Positions 47,501 through 59,100 of a DNA stretch of 64,000 bases are shown here, one piece after another. The stretch is from Rotaria sordida. Taxonomy: Eukaryota > Rotifera > Eurotatoria > Philodinida > Philodinidae. The notes under the pieces were generated by a model. It was not told the origin of the DNA and did no database searches. It worked only from the letters and a program-made list of their open reading frames with translations. The stretch lies in assembly GCA_905250125.1 (NCBI GenBank), contig CAJNOL010000272.1:62001-126000 (forward strand). The letters run 5' to 3'. Position numbers and translations under genes: made by a program. Each line of letters begins with the position of its first letter. Position 1 is the first letter of the stretch.

Positions 47501-49551
47501 TCACAAATTCCCCGACCGTCAACACGATCTTCAAGTGACAATCTTGTTGCCAAAGCTATTATTCGTTAAGTAAAAAGAAAAAAAAAAGAAATTCATTACT
47601 TTACCAAGTTCATGTTTTTGTGTTATTAATTGTGTAATTGTCCAACGAAGACCAGAAAGAAAGGAAGCAAACATAATAAGAAAAAATCCAAGTGCATCAA
47701 ATTCTGTATAATGATATGTAAAAAGAAATAAACCACATGCAATTAGAGTAACAACACCAATTAATGAGCAACGCTAAGAAGGAAAGAAGTTTTTATAAAA
47801 GAAATTTAAATCAGAAATAAAATTACAAATCGTTCAAGACCAAATATAATACCAAATATAAGAATATAAATAATTACAGTCGATTTACACATAACTAAAA
47901 AAAAGAACATAAATAGTAGTTTTTAAATTTCTGACAAATTTTTTTTTTATTCATAATTACACAAGCAATAGTCTTAAAGTATGGCTTATAGATACAAGAG
48001 AAATTAAATTTTCGGCCTAATACAAAATTTCTCTCATTAATCTTCACAAAAAGCCTTATTTCTCATGTATACTTGGTACACTCCGCAGTGCTTCTCGAAC
48101 TTTCTTTAATATTTCAAAATGAGATGTAAAGATATATCTCAAAAATGAATTGATACATATTACAAAATTGGCAACATTTATGTAGAAAAATTGATTAATT
48201 AAAAGTAGATTAGAGGAGCATCACTTGATAGTTTCGCTTTTTACGTTGGTACCTATTGCATACAAGTAATAAGTATCTCAAAAGATCACACCACTTCTAA
48301 TAAGATCAAAGTAGGACTGTTTAGTACTATATTATCCCACTAAGCACTACGTTTTATTGAAAATGCATGCAGATATTTTGGATTTTTTAGGGAAGTTAAT
48401 GAGAGAACTTTGAACCTGGTCCGGAACTCTTGTATGATTTAAATCAATTGAATATTTTGCTTATGAAATTTTTATAAAAATAGATATTGTAAAGAAACAA
48501 TTTTTGAAAAGAGATGGCAAGAAACTTCAGTTCGAAATATGACAAGGAAAGTTTCCTTAACTGAGGAATCACTTCTGCTTCGAGACTACATGAATTATGT
48601 AGATTCAAATGAGCTATGAATATCCTAAATTAGATTCATGCCATTAACTTATTACTGCGTCGATACTACATTTTTATGGTAACTTTTTGATGAATGCCCT
48701 GGCTCTTGTTACGCATATAAGGAAAAATGATTTTCAAATTTCAAGTCGTAATTCGAAAATAAATTTTCGTACTGTTCCTGAGGAAGACCACTGCATTCAT
48801 TTAAAAAAATACTGTAAAAATGCAGAATCTTCGTAGTACTAAGCTAAGGGCATGAACTCTTTTCAGGATATTCATATCTCATTTGAATCTACATAAATTC
48901 AATCAACATTCAAAATATCAATCATTTTTGTCTTCGAGATATATTTAGTTTTAACAAAAAAAGTTAAAAATATCGACTTTTTCCAAGTAAGAAATTTCTC
49001 AATTCAAAAATTCTTCTGTATTCTAATATTGATATATAACATCACAGTACGATTATTTTCTACTTACTATAAAGTGAAATAGTTATATATTGTAAAGACC
49101 AATTAGATAAACTTATATCTAGTGAAGCAGTGATACCTAGAAGAAATAATTTTATATTAGCATAGACTGAGAAGAAGAAAAAAAAGAAGACACTTAATAT
49201 ACCAGTAGGAGCAATTTTTCGCCATAAAATTGGCCATGTTAAATTAACACGTTCTCTATCATTATTTTGATGTCGTCCACATAATGTTGTACAATATGAA
49301 CAAAAACAAAATTTATATAAAAACCAACGAATAAGTGCAGCAAATATAAATTTAATTGCCATATGTAATGCTGTTATTGAAAGTGGAAATTTATAATCAC
49401 GAAATAAATGTCGATTAAAAAATGTTAATGATATTGAACAAACCCAATAAAAAAAAATAAAAATACAAACTTTAAGCATTGTCATTAATGTATTAAATAA
49501 AAATGATGATCGATATCTATTATTATAATTCATTAAAATTTTTCGAGACAT
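44535..49551 (-). CDS. SLC35C2: SLC35C2-type nucleotide-sugar/triose-phosphate transporter family protein
   Basis: Eight exons, minus strand: 49551-49203, 49136-49068, 47894-47827, 47773-47605, 45861-45778, 45719-45544, 44846-44717, 44659-44535, all in phase, giving 389 residues. It is a multi-pass (about 10 TM) Golgi/ERGIC protein of the TPT clade. SLC35C2 modulates Notch fucosylation in mammals. Diagnostic segments are DISLSNWSLQYITISLY, SGLRWTITQL, NPVDAMYYVQPWM, and FSEFLLVSSTSSLTLSVSGI. The start at 49551 (MSRKIL) was chosen because it precedes the first conserved segment and upstream sequence is not conserved-looking. The cytosolic tail ends in Asp-Asp. Intron 4 (45862-47604) hosts a complete gene on the other strand, and intron 2 (47895-49067) holds fold-back element 9. 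Confidence 0.92.
46052..47569 (+). CDS. TMEM26: TMEM26-like multi-pass membrane protein, nested gene
   Basis: Exons 46052-46242, 46315-46978 and 47042-47569 (phases 2 and 0) give 460 residues. It matches transmembrane protein 26: N-terminal hydrophobic hairpin with LICTWRV and CWILLVGLGFLLVETG, then CTIPSLWI, WLDAIQETMLIVLSICRLLI, and INDGLFLLYR plus MAKNVLMITLHCYRVYH near the C-terminus. A low-complexity Ser/Thr loop and a long His/Arg-rich C-terminal tail make it longer than the mammalian protein (about 370 aa). Function is poorly known. The whole gene sits inside intron 4 of SLC35C2 on the opposite strand, 190 bp from one exon and 35 bp from the next. Intron 1 is 72 nt, in frame and stop-free, so if retained it would add 24 residues. 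Confidence 0.88.
48588..48908. repeat. fold-back element 9, inside SLC35C2 intron 2
   Basis: The left arm, 48588 to about 48700, pairs with the right arm, about 48790-48908. Blocks include gtagattcaaatgagctatg with its near-complement catatctcatttgaatctac, and gaatatcct/aggatattc. Weaker pairing may extend outward to about 48130 and 48950. The host intron is 1.17 kb, while its neighbours are 53-67 bp. Confidence 0.78.
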
Positions 49552-49756
49552 TGTATCTTTTATATTTATTTTTTTTTTGAATAATAAAATAAAAAGAAAA
49601 TAACCATTTGTACACAGGAATAGAAAAAAAAAGAGATGAAAAAATGTAGAAGCAAAGCAACAATGTAATCTACAATGAGAGACAGCTGGTTTTGATGGCA
49701 ATATATAGTAGAATATTTTCTTAGAATCAATTAATAATTTGAGATACTATAATATA

Positions 49757-51348
49757 CAGAGTATTTCAAACGTCCGAACGAAGAAAGAAAAAGGAACGTG
49801 AGTAGCTCCTTAGCAATCCAAAAGGAATTTTAAATATTCTTTTGTTTTCAGATATTTATCAAAGTTTTATTCAATATATTTCACATAAAATGTTTGTGTC
49901 AATAGAATTAAAATACTGTAGTTTTACTTATGATCAAAGTCGAATCAGTCAGCATTATAAAACGGTAACTATGAGAGTGGAACTAATATTATTCCAGAGG
50001 GGTAATGTTGTACTTTCAAATAGCATCAATAACAAACTTTATACCAAATTAAAGAGTATGTTAAAAATAAAATTTATCAATACTAAATAGGAAGGAGTAT
50101 GGTATAATAATATTTATTTTTCTAAGGTTCGATGGATATAATCAGTATGACGATCATTAGCATTCTTTATAGGATCAATATGAGATGCATACGAACATAA
50201 AAAAGTTTCTCATAACTCAATGTTTGTTTCTATCTTTGTCAAAATATATGAAATAGGTTTTCTTTTTGCACTTTCTTCATCATAATAATTATGTTTCGTC
50301 TTTGACCACATTTTTAAACTCGATTTTTGATTCTTTGTTTCCAAGCTAAATGTCGATTACTTTCGAATAATCATCATTTTAAATAGGATCTGGTTTGAAC
50401 TGTCTCATGAGAAGGATTGTTTTAGTGTCGAAATGACTTAAAATTCAGAAATATCCTCAATTTAACACTAAAAAATTGCCATAACTCTTACTCGTTACTA
50501 CGGACAAATTCCATTTTTTGACACGCGTTTTAATTTGCTATAAAATTTGTTATTGAAAGTACAGCATGATTCTTCTGAAATAATATTATTTCTACTTCTA
50601 GTACAAATTGAATTTCGAAGAAACTCAACAACTAATCATTACATTAGTAACAAATTCCAGTGGTTTTGTGAAACTAGTACTGTCGAAAATCGATGATCGT
50701 AGAGTAATTACTGAACAAATGGTCGACGAAGTTAATGATGCTTGTAAATATGGGCCCGAGCCAAGTATTCGATCTATGTAACTCTCCTTCGTAGAGGTAG
50801 CTTATACGAATTTAATACAGTGACGAGGCCAGAGGTCGCTCAAAATCCCGTATGTAGAGGCTGAGTTTTTCCCCACCCAAAAATCCTCGCTTCGTCACTG
50901 CTTTAATAAGAGGTGTTCTATCATAATCCGGTATATTGTTTTTTTTTGGTACTGAGAGCAAATCTATGCAATAGACTCAACACTCGATCCTAGCCCATTT
51001 TCACAAGTATCATTAACTTTTTTCCTTAGTAATTTCTTCAGGTCTTCCAGAACGTGATGGATTTTTGTCAATGTTGGTATCATAAAATCACTGAAATGTG
51101 GTTCTAATACAGGATTTAATTGCCGTAGTTTCTGGCGAATTCGACGTGCAACTGTGTATTTTATAATGGTAGCTGACTCGAATTTGGTCATCAGTTAAAC
51201 TATTTTTAATTCTGTAGATATAGACATTTTATCTAAACTATATGGAATAAAATTTTAATGAATCTGTGATTTAACAAGTGTTTAAATTCCTTGAATTGTT
51301 GAAGAGCTATTTGTGTTTTTTTTGCGTTCGGGCTTTTGGAACACTTTG
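49757..51348. mobile_element. 1.6-kb Tc1/mariner-like degenerate element with TA flanks
   Basis: Ends are cagagtatttcaaacgtcc on the left and the complement of caaagtgttccaaaagccc on the right, both next to TA (49755-49756 and 51349-51350). Terminal similarity runs on for about 90 bp (cgaacg, agtagctc, ggaattttaaa). A second pair of inverted arms lies inside at about 49965-50075 and 50510-50615 (tgttgtactttcaaatag-type). No intact transposase is visible; the open frame at 51191-50964 (minus) is unrecognised. A small hAT-like insert lies within. Confidence 0.72.
50818..50900. mobile_element. 83-bp hAT-like MITE with target-site duplication
   Basis: The insert begins cagtgacgaggc and ends gcttcgtcactg, giving nearly perfect 12-bp terminal inverted repeats. 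Flanks are atttaata (50810-50817) and ctttaata (50901-50908), a 7-of-8 match fitting the 8-bp duplication of hAT transposons. CAGTG is a typical hAT end. It is clearly GC-richer than its surroundings and is nested in the mariner-like element, so it is the younger of the two. Confidence 0.8.
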
Positions 51349-51994
51349 TATAACATTTTTCCTAGAAATACTTAATATAAATAAATCTTTTCAATAATAA
51401 TACGCACTATTAGATGTAGATAATTTTGTATGCCTTCTTATTTTTTTTTCTTAGAACAATACAGATGATTTCGTTAATTACCAATTGATTTGATATATTG
51501 TATTACAGAATATTTTATCATATATGCAGTTATGTATTTTTCCACCCTCGTTCTGATTTCGAATTTATAGTCGAAAAAAGAATTTTGAGTTCAAAATAGT
51601 TGTAGAATTAAATCATCTATAATCTTAGAATTATTAATGTTTTAGTAAAAAGATTTTCAATTGAAAGATAAAAATTTTCTAAATCAAATTTACAGTTAAG
51701 GGACGAGCCGAAAGAATTCTAATTCTAATGCAGTACTAATACATTTAAATATGCGAAAAATAGTCAAACATTTTGTCTAGAAACTTTCGACACAAGTCTT
51801 ACTTTGTTCAATATATCTCTAATTTAAATTAGTTCTTCTGTATTATTGATTGCTGTAGAAAAAAATAGTATAATTATCTTAGTCTCTATATTAATCGAAT
51901 GCTTTTTTTTCATTGAAGGAATATTACTTTTATATATTTAGAATTTTCTCGGAGTTTTAATGTAAATTTCGATATTCATTTAAGTGTCAATCAG

Positions 51995-52362
51995 CACTAG
52001 TGAGTAATAAGAAACTCAAGAATGATTTGGTTTTCCAGATCTTCGTTCTTTAGATATCAAAATTTTACTACATTTTTCGTTCTCCTGCGGTTTGCCGAAA
52101 ATTGACTTTCCGCTTCAAATTTCGCACGAACAAAGTTTTTAATGAGAGTAGTTGATATATCAGGATAGAAGATATTAGGGAAGTTAAAACTTGTCCAGTG
52201 GACTAATCTCAATGAGAACTTTGTTCGTGCAAAGTTTGAATTTGTAAGTCGATTTTTCACGTAACCTGAGGAGAGGACGAAAAATTCAATAAAATTTCGA
52301 TATCTCAAGAACGAAGACTCGGAAAACCAAACCATTGTAGACTTTCTATTACTCACTAGTAC
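51995..52362. repeat. fold-back element 10 (about 367-bp hairpin)
   Basis: The left arm starts cactagtgagtaata and the right arm ends tattactcactagt. Arms of about 145 bp pair well (tttggttttcc and its complement; ctttgttcgtgc at 52209-52235 against gcacgaacaaag near 52122-52133), leaving a loop of about 70 bp. Non-coding; lies between SLC35C2 and CARMIL. Confidence 0.87.
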
Positions 52363-53184
52363 TCACGAAATCAACATAATCAATCTCGATCGACAAGCGA
52401 TTTGACATACGGAAGTTTCTTAGTCAATAATTTCTGTTTTCGTCTCATTTGTTAGACTAAAAACTAATAAATATGACAAAATATCACCGACTTCTATGGG
52501 CAAAAACAGGACACAAAGAAAAAAAAACTAAAATCTACTAGCTATAAAAATCCCTTTATTTATTAAGCTAAGAGTGGAACTCAATCTTGTAAGAAAATCT
52601 CCATACACCGTGCATTTCTGCACCAACCTGGGGAAGTAAAATCTTCGTCAATTTATTTTGCTTATATAATCATTAAACATTTATACTTCTTCTTTTGTTT
52701 ATTCTTTATTATCTTATTATATAAAGAAAAAAAACAATCAAGACACAAACATAATATTATATATGTATATAAGCACAAATAACGAAAATTGCAAAAAAAA
52801 AATAAAGAGTAGTGAGATAAACATTTCATTTTGTGATCTTTTTTTTTTTCTTTGAAAGTATAACATGCACGTTAAGAAGAAAAAAACAAACTGAATGTCA
52901 AAATCTAAATAAGAAGAAGCGTGACAAACTAAAAAAAAACAGAACAAGAGAATATATAGCACCAGTAAACAAGCATAATAATCAAATACAAGCGATTCAG
53001 ATAAAAAAAAAAAAAGAAAACTGTCAAAAAAAAATCGATTAAAAAAAATTTAATATTGCATTAAATCATAATCAATTGATTAAAGGTGAGAAAAATTTTG
53101 CACATTAAAAAATAGATCAGACAAATAGAGAAAATCAAAAAGTAATAGGAAATTTTTGTTTTTTTTTTTTTTGGAATGTACAAT

Positions 53185-56100
53185 TCAACAGAATAGATTC
53201 ACTTGGTCTATTATTCGACGATACGTACGAGGTGTATAAGGTGGAGCTTGTGATAATGCTTAAAAAAACAAGAAATTTATTCGATAAAAAAAATCAAAAA
53301 TTCAAAGTTGTATCTGATTAAAAAAAAAGCGCAAAAAAAACAGAGCACACTGTGATAAGTTTAAGCATTTAAACAAAAATTATTTAGACACAGCCTTACT
53401 TGACACAATGTGTAAAAAATAAAAATTTATTTTAAACATCTGGAAGTTTAATTTGATAAGTGTAAAAAAATAGAAAATCTTTTTTTTGTTTTTTAAATAA
53501 TTATTTACTTGTTGTTGTATGTGATGTTAGTGTTGGTTTTTTATCATTCAATGACATTAGTGGATTTGTTGTTGTTAACATACGTGCTCGTTCTTTCACC
53601 GATAATCCTTAGATAAAAAGAAACAAGATCAATGAAGATTAAAATTATTTGATTAAAATACATACGTTTATACTGTTCATCGTTATTGTCAGTATTAGAT
53701 GTTGATAAAGACGCTGCTGTTGACTCAGTAGTACTAGCAGACATAACGTCTGATATAGTAGTATTTTCTGTTGATGGAGAATGAACTACAAGAACAGATT
53801 AAAATATCATAAATAATATAAATAGTTTGATATTTCTTTTTGTTTACCTTTTTTTTCCGATTGAAAATGTCTTAATTTAACTGGTGGTGCATCTCCATTT
53901 GGATCGAGTGCAGGCAGTACTCGAGTACCAATAGGTACTTTGCTTGTTCGAGCTAATACTGGTGGTAGTGATGATATAATAGATTCTGTTGAATTATTTA
54001 TATCTTTTTGTTCATTAGGATTTGATGATATTAATGTTGAATATAAACTTGTTGACATAGAAGGTTTGGTTTGAAATGATTCATTTATTGAATCAGAATT
54101 AATTATTTGTGATGAATCATTATTTGTTAATGTCATTGATTTAGACATAGGATTTGTTGTTGTTGAAGGACGTGATATTTGTTGAAGATTTTTATGTGTT
54201 GTTGTTGTTGTTGTTGATTCATCAGTTGAAGTTTTAGGAGTTTTTAATGCTGATTTAAGAAATCTTGTAACTGTCCTATATAATGAAAACAGACAGAAAA
54301 AAAAATAACAACAATGATTATTAAAACTTGTAACAAAAAAAACAAAATGGTCTATCCATGCAGTGGAATACGCTGTCGTCTTTCAACCTCATCAAGTCAC
54401 ACGTTAAAATCATGCGTTTTCTTTACAAACTTTTTTATTTTGCTTTGTTTTGTAATATAAGTGAAACTGTTTTTTTTGCGAAAGTTCATGATATAATAAA
54501 AGAATAATTTATCGAAAAACAAAAAACTTACGTCGATGGTAATTCATTGGTTTGTGGTTCAATAGATAATGATGAATTAATTTGTATTTCACTAGTTGAT
54601 TTTGGAAGTATATCTTCAGTACTATTATCATCATTATCATCTGTTAAAAGACCACCATCAGATGAACTATCATTTGTAGTTACGTTTACATTTCGTTTTA
54701 GTGGTCGTCTAACATTTGTACGACGAGGACGATCTTTACCTATATAAAAAATTGTTAGTACAATCTCTACGGAATAAAAATGTGAAACACAATATAGCTG
54801 CTGTTGTTAATCACAGGAAGCTTATTTTATTCCATCCACAACGCGTAAGTATAATTTTCTTTAAACTACACATAGAACGATAGAGTAAATAATTGTCTAT
54901 AAAATGAGACGTGTCCAAGTTTTCTGCGACATTTTTTCGTTGAGATACAGAAATCTTACGAAAGTCCTTACAGTTGGTTGTTTTGACCTTCAATCAAATT
55001 GTCATATCTCAACTAAAAAACGTCGTACAAGACTCGAAGACATCTCATTTTGTAGAGAATTGTTTATTCTATCGTTCTACATAGTCTAAATAAAATTATA
55101 CTTGGATGTTCTAGATGCTGAAAAACTATGGTTTTAGTTTTCTGAAGTCTCTATTTTTAGAAATCTGATCATAATTTTCACATGAATTCTTGCTTAGAAA
55201 CGGATTTCTTTACTCAGAAATGATTGAATATGATGCAGAAAAGCATTTTTAAAGAAAAAAGTTCTTCGACGAAAATGCCCGAAGGAGGCCCTTACCCTCA
55301 TTTTTTTTTTCGAGAAAATTTTCTTCTTCAAAATTGTTTTGTGTTAGATATCATTCGTTGCAGTTTAATGCACTGATTCAGAATATGCTGTTTGTGTCGA
55401 TTAAGTATTTTTTCAAAATAAAAAAAAACTGAAAAATCTAGGCTTTTTTTTGGAAACCCACTCTGCAGTCCAGAAATGTTTGCGCTGGCAAGGATTACAA
55501 ACAGTAGATAGAAGAATATTCTGGAAAAGTTTGAAGATTGGATTGCTAATTTTGTAGGACTAACTCTTCAGACGACACTGTAGAAACATATATTATTTAT
55601 TTTTCTTAGAAGTTAAATGTGCAAATTAGAGAAATATTTTTTATCATTGTATAGAGCTTGGCTTGGATATTCAGAAAATATACTTGGTACTGTATGTCAT
55701 TGTCTGTGGGAAATGCAAATTTCTACCCTATACACTTCAACACTGTTTTTAGATTTTATTTCACAAAATAGTTTAGTTTTACTGTAAAGAATGAATATTT
55801 ATTTATCATTACCTGGATGAACTAATTTCATACTTGGTTCAATATCAACATCAAGATTATTATCTTTGTTTGTAATTGAAATTGTAGCTCGTTTTTTAAT
55901 AGGTAATGCAGGTGGTGTATTTCGTTGTTGTTGTTGTTGTTGTTGTTCTTTTTGTTTTTCTTGTTCAACTAAATCAAGTAAATCGTGCTCAATAAGATCA
56001 CCTTCATTTTCTAATGATAATTCTTTTTTAATAGTTTGTTGTGAAATTTGTACATTTCCATAAATAGGATCGGTAAGTGTTGATGTTGATTCTTGTTCAT

Positions 56101-59100
56101 GAGTATTAACTAATAAAGATTTACGCCAAGCAGATGTTTCTGGTTTAGGTGAAATTGGTATTGGTCCTTTATTTTGTATAGTTGTTGTTAATAGACGATT
56201 TGTTGATTGAGTAGATTTTGGTGAAGAATCTAAATAAAAAATAAAAAATAAAATTTTTTTTTCTAATTAAAGAATATCATTACCTATAATACATTCATTT
56301 GAATCAGTTTTTTTTAATAGTCGATTATTATTTAATATTTCATCATTTATTTCTGTTTGTGATTGATTATATCGATGTGTTGAACGATGATTACTGTTAT
56401 TATTATTATTACGACCAAGATTACGATCAAGAGCTAAAATTATTATATTGAAAATATTAAATAGAATTAATAAATAATATACTTGATGATGTTGAATGTT
56501 GTCCATTCAATATCATTGATCCTTGTTGAGGATTACTTGTTTGAAACATAGCAGTTTCCTGAAAATAATTATATTGAGGTTAAATTACTAATCAAAAGAG
56601 AGATACAAAAAAAGAAACATCAAAGTTTTATGATTTTACAAAAAACAAAAAAAATATTGAAAAATAAAATGTTTTGTCGATTGACAAACACATAAATCTT
56701 CATCGTAGATAAATATAATCATGAGTCATTATTACTTTATAATAGGCTTTTCTTTTTCTTTTTTTCAAAATATCATAGTTCGGCCTTGACTGAAATGATC
56801 TATACACTCATTCAAAAACTCAAACTAACTAATATCTAATAAGTGCATGAAAGTTTATTTATTTTTCTTGATCTTACCATTTGTTTATGCAAATCTAATG
56901 CAATATCATTTATTGTATCATAAGCTCGTTTTTGTAGACATGTTGCTACATTAATATGACATTGACGTGAAGATGTTATTAATTTATTTAGTATTTCATT
57001 ATGTAATAATTGTTCAATATTATCATTTGAATTTGAAAAGAAAGTTCGAATTTGTTCTTGCAATTTCTAAATTAAGAACAAAAATGAAGAAAGATCTCAA
57101 AAACAAAATTTTTATTTGTTTTTCTTTTTTTAATTTACATCATCATAATTAATTGTTGTTTGTTCTTTAAATAATTGATAAAATTTTCTTGATAAACGTT
57201 CATTTTTTTCTAAAAATTTTTCTTGAAATTTTTTACACATATCATTCCATTCATGTTTTAAATGTTCTTCTTCATCAATATATGTTTCATATAATTGCAT
57301 TGATATCTATAATTAAATATTTATTTATTTTCTTTTTTTTTTTTTTTATTAGTTCTATTTAATAAAAAAATAATACTTTATTTATATTTGCTGTTCGTGT
57401 TATAATTGAATTTAATTCATCATTATTACTATTATTATTATTATTATTATTGTTATTATTTATTCTATTTGAGCATGATAATGCATAATCAAGTGATGCT
57501 TGATCACCAATTAATTGTTGATGATTTTCCCATGATAAATTTATTTCTCGAGATAAATTAGCTGTAGTTGTTAAAAGTAAAGAATCATTTGAAATCGAAT
57601 TATCTTTTTGTTGTTGATTTCTTGTACATATTGAATCAAGCTAAAAGTTTAAAAAAAAAGAAAAAGTTGATATTTGAAAAAACTAAAAGAATATTTTTCT
57701 TACTTTATTCATTAATATTTGAATTTTTTCCATTCGATCTTTTTCATTAATTTTCATTAGAATTATATCAGCTATAGGTATAGGTAAATACTGAATTGTA
57801 TAATTTCTAAAACAAATTTTATTCATATAATCGCACTGAAAAATTAATTGTAAATTTTACAATAAAAAAATAATAAATCGTACATTTTGTTATAAGTTTT
57901 CTTTTCAAAATTTACATCGATTTTTCTATGAAATCTACGATCAATTTCAAGCCAAAGCAAAGTTAGTACTAGTGTTTTATTCTTGAGCGCTACTATATAT
58001 AAATAGTAAATGACATTTATGAGAGTGTATTTGCTGTTTTTCTTTTCTATTTATTAAAAGTCATAAATTACATTGACGAGTTCAAAGTGTTTTATGAACT
58101 TAGTGAGATAACTTAGACAAATATTATAATCTGTCAATGTTTTTTCTAATTGAAGTTGTAAATTTTATAAGATAAATTTTTAAAAAAATGATATGATTAT
58201 GTTAAAATAATAAATAGATTGATATTCGCCGACAATAGAAAGTCGCTTCTAGAGAAATGATACACCGAACATAATAGAAAACTTCAATTAATTAATTTCT
58301 TGCAAAATCAAAATTTAATTAAAATATTTCTGGGCTTTTTAAAACCCTCGAAAAGCAATTTGACACCTAGAAAAATTCCCCTAATTAGCTAATTTTAAAC
58401 TGGATAAAATCTTACAAACAATTTTTCAATTAAATATTTAAAACTTAAAACAAATGACAATTCATTTATGAATTGATTATTTTCGAAAATTATACTTACT
58501 CTTCCATTGCATTAACAATATCTTCAAAACTATTTAATGAAAGAAGATTTCGATCAAAAAATATTGTATGTAAATGACGATTTATTTGTAATATATGAGT
58601 TATAATACGAGCACCTGCATCACCAATTAAATTTCCTCTATTAAAACAAATATATTTTAATAATATATTAAAATAAATTTTCTATTTTTTACCGAATATC
58701 AAGTATTTTTAATGATACATTATATGTTAATGCTATAAGAAAATCTATTGTATTTTCTTTTAATTTCGAATCAGCTATTGATAAATATTCAAGATCCTAG
58801 AAATAATTATATATATGAAATAAAGAAATATTTAATTTATTTTAATTTCATACACTGTCTAAGACAAGATCTTTCATTGCACTTATTGTTCGTTGCATAT
58901 TTCTAAAAAAAAAATATAATTAATAAGACAATAGGAAAATAAAATATAAGAATAGAAAATTACTTTTGTTTTGTATTATTAAAATTTTTGCCTAAATGAA
59001 GTGATTTTAATTTTCGATTTTTCTTTAATTCGCCTAATAGAGTTGGAATTTCATTATCCAAATCTAAATAAAACAAAAGAATATAATATAAGTAGACAAT

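Noticed and set aside
50964-51191. ORF inside the mariner-like element as a transposase
   Set aside because: No helix-turn-helix or DDE/D motif could be recognised in 75 residues.
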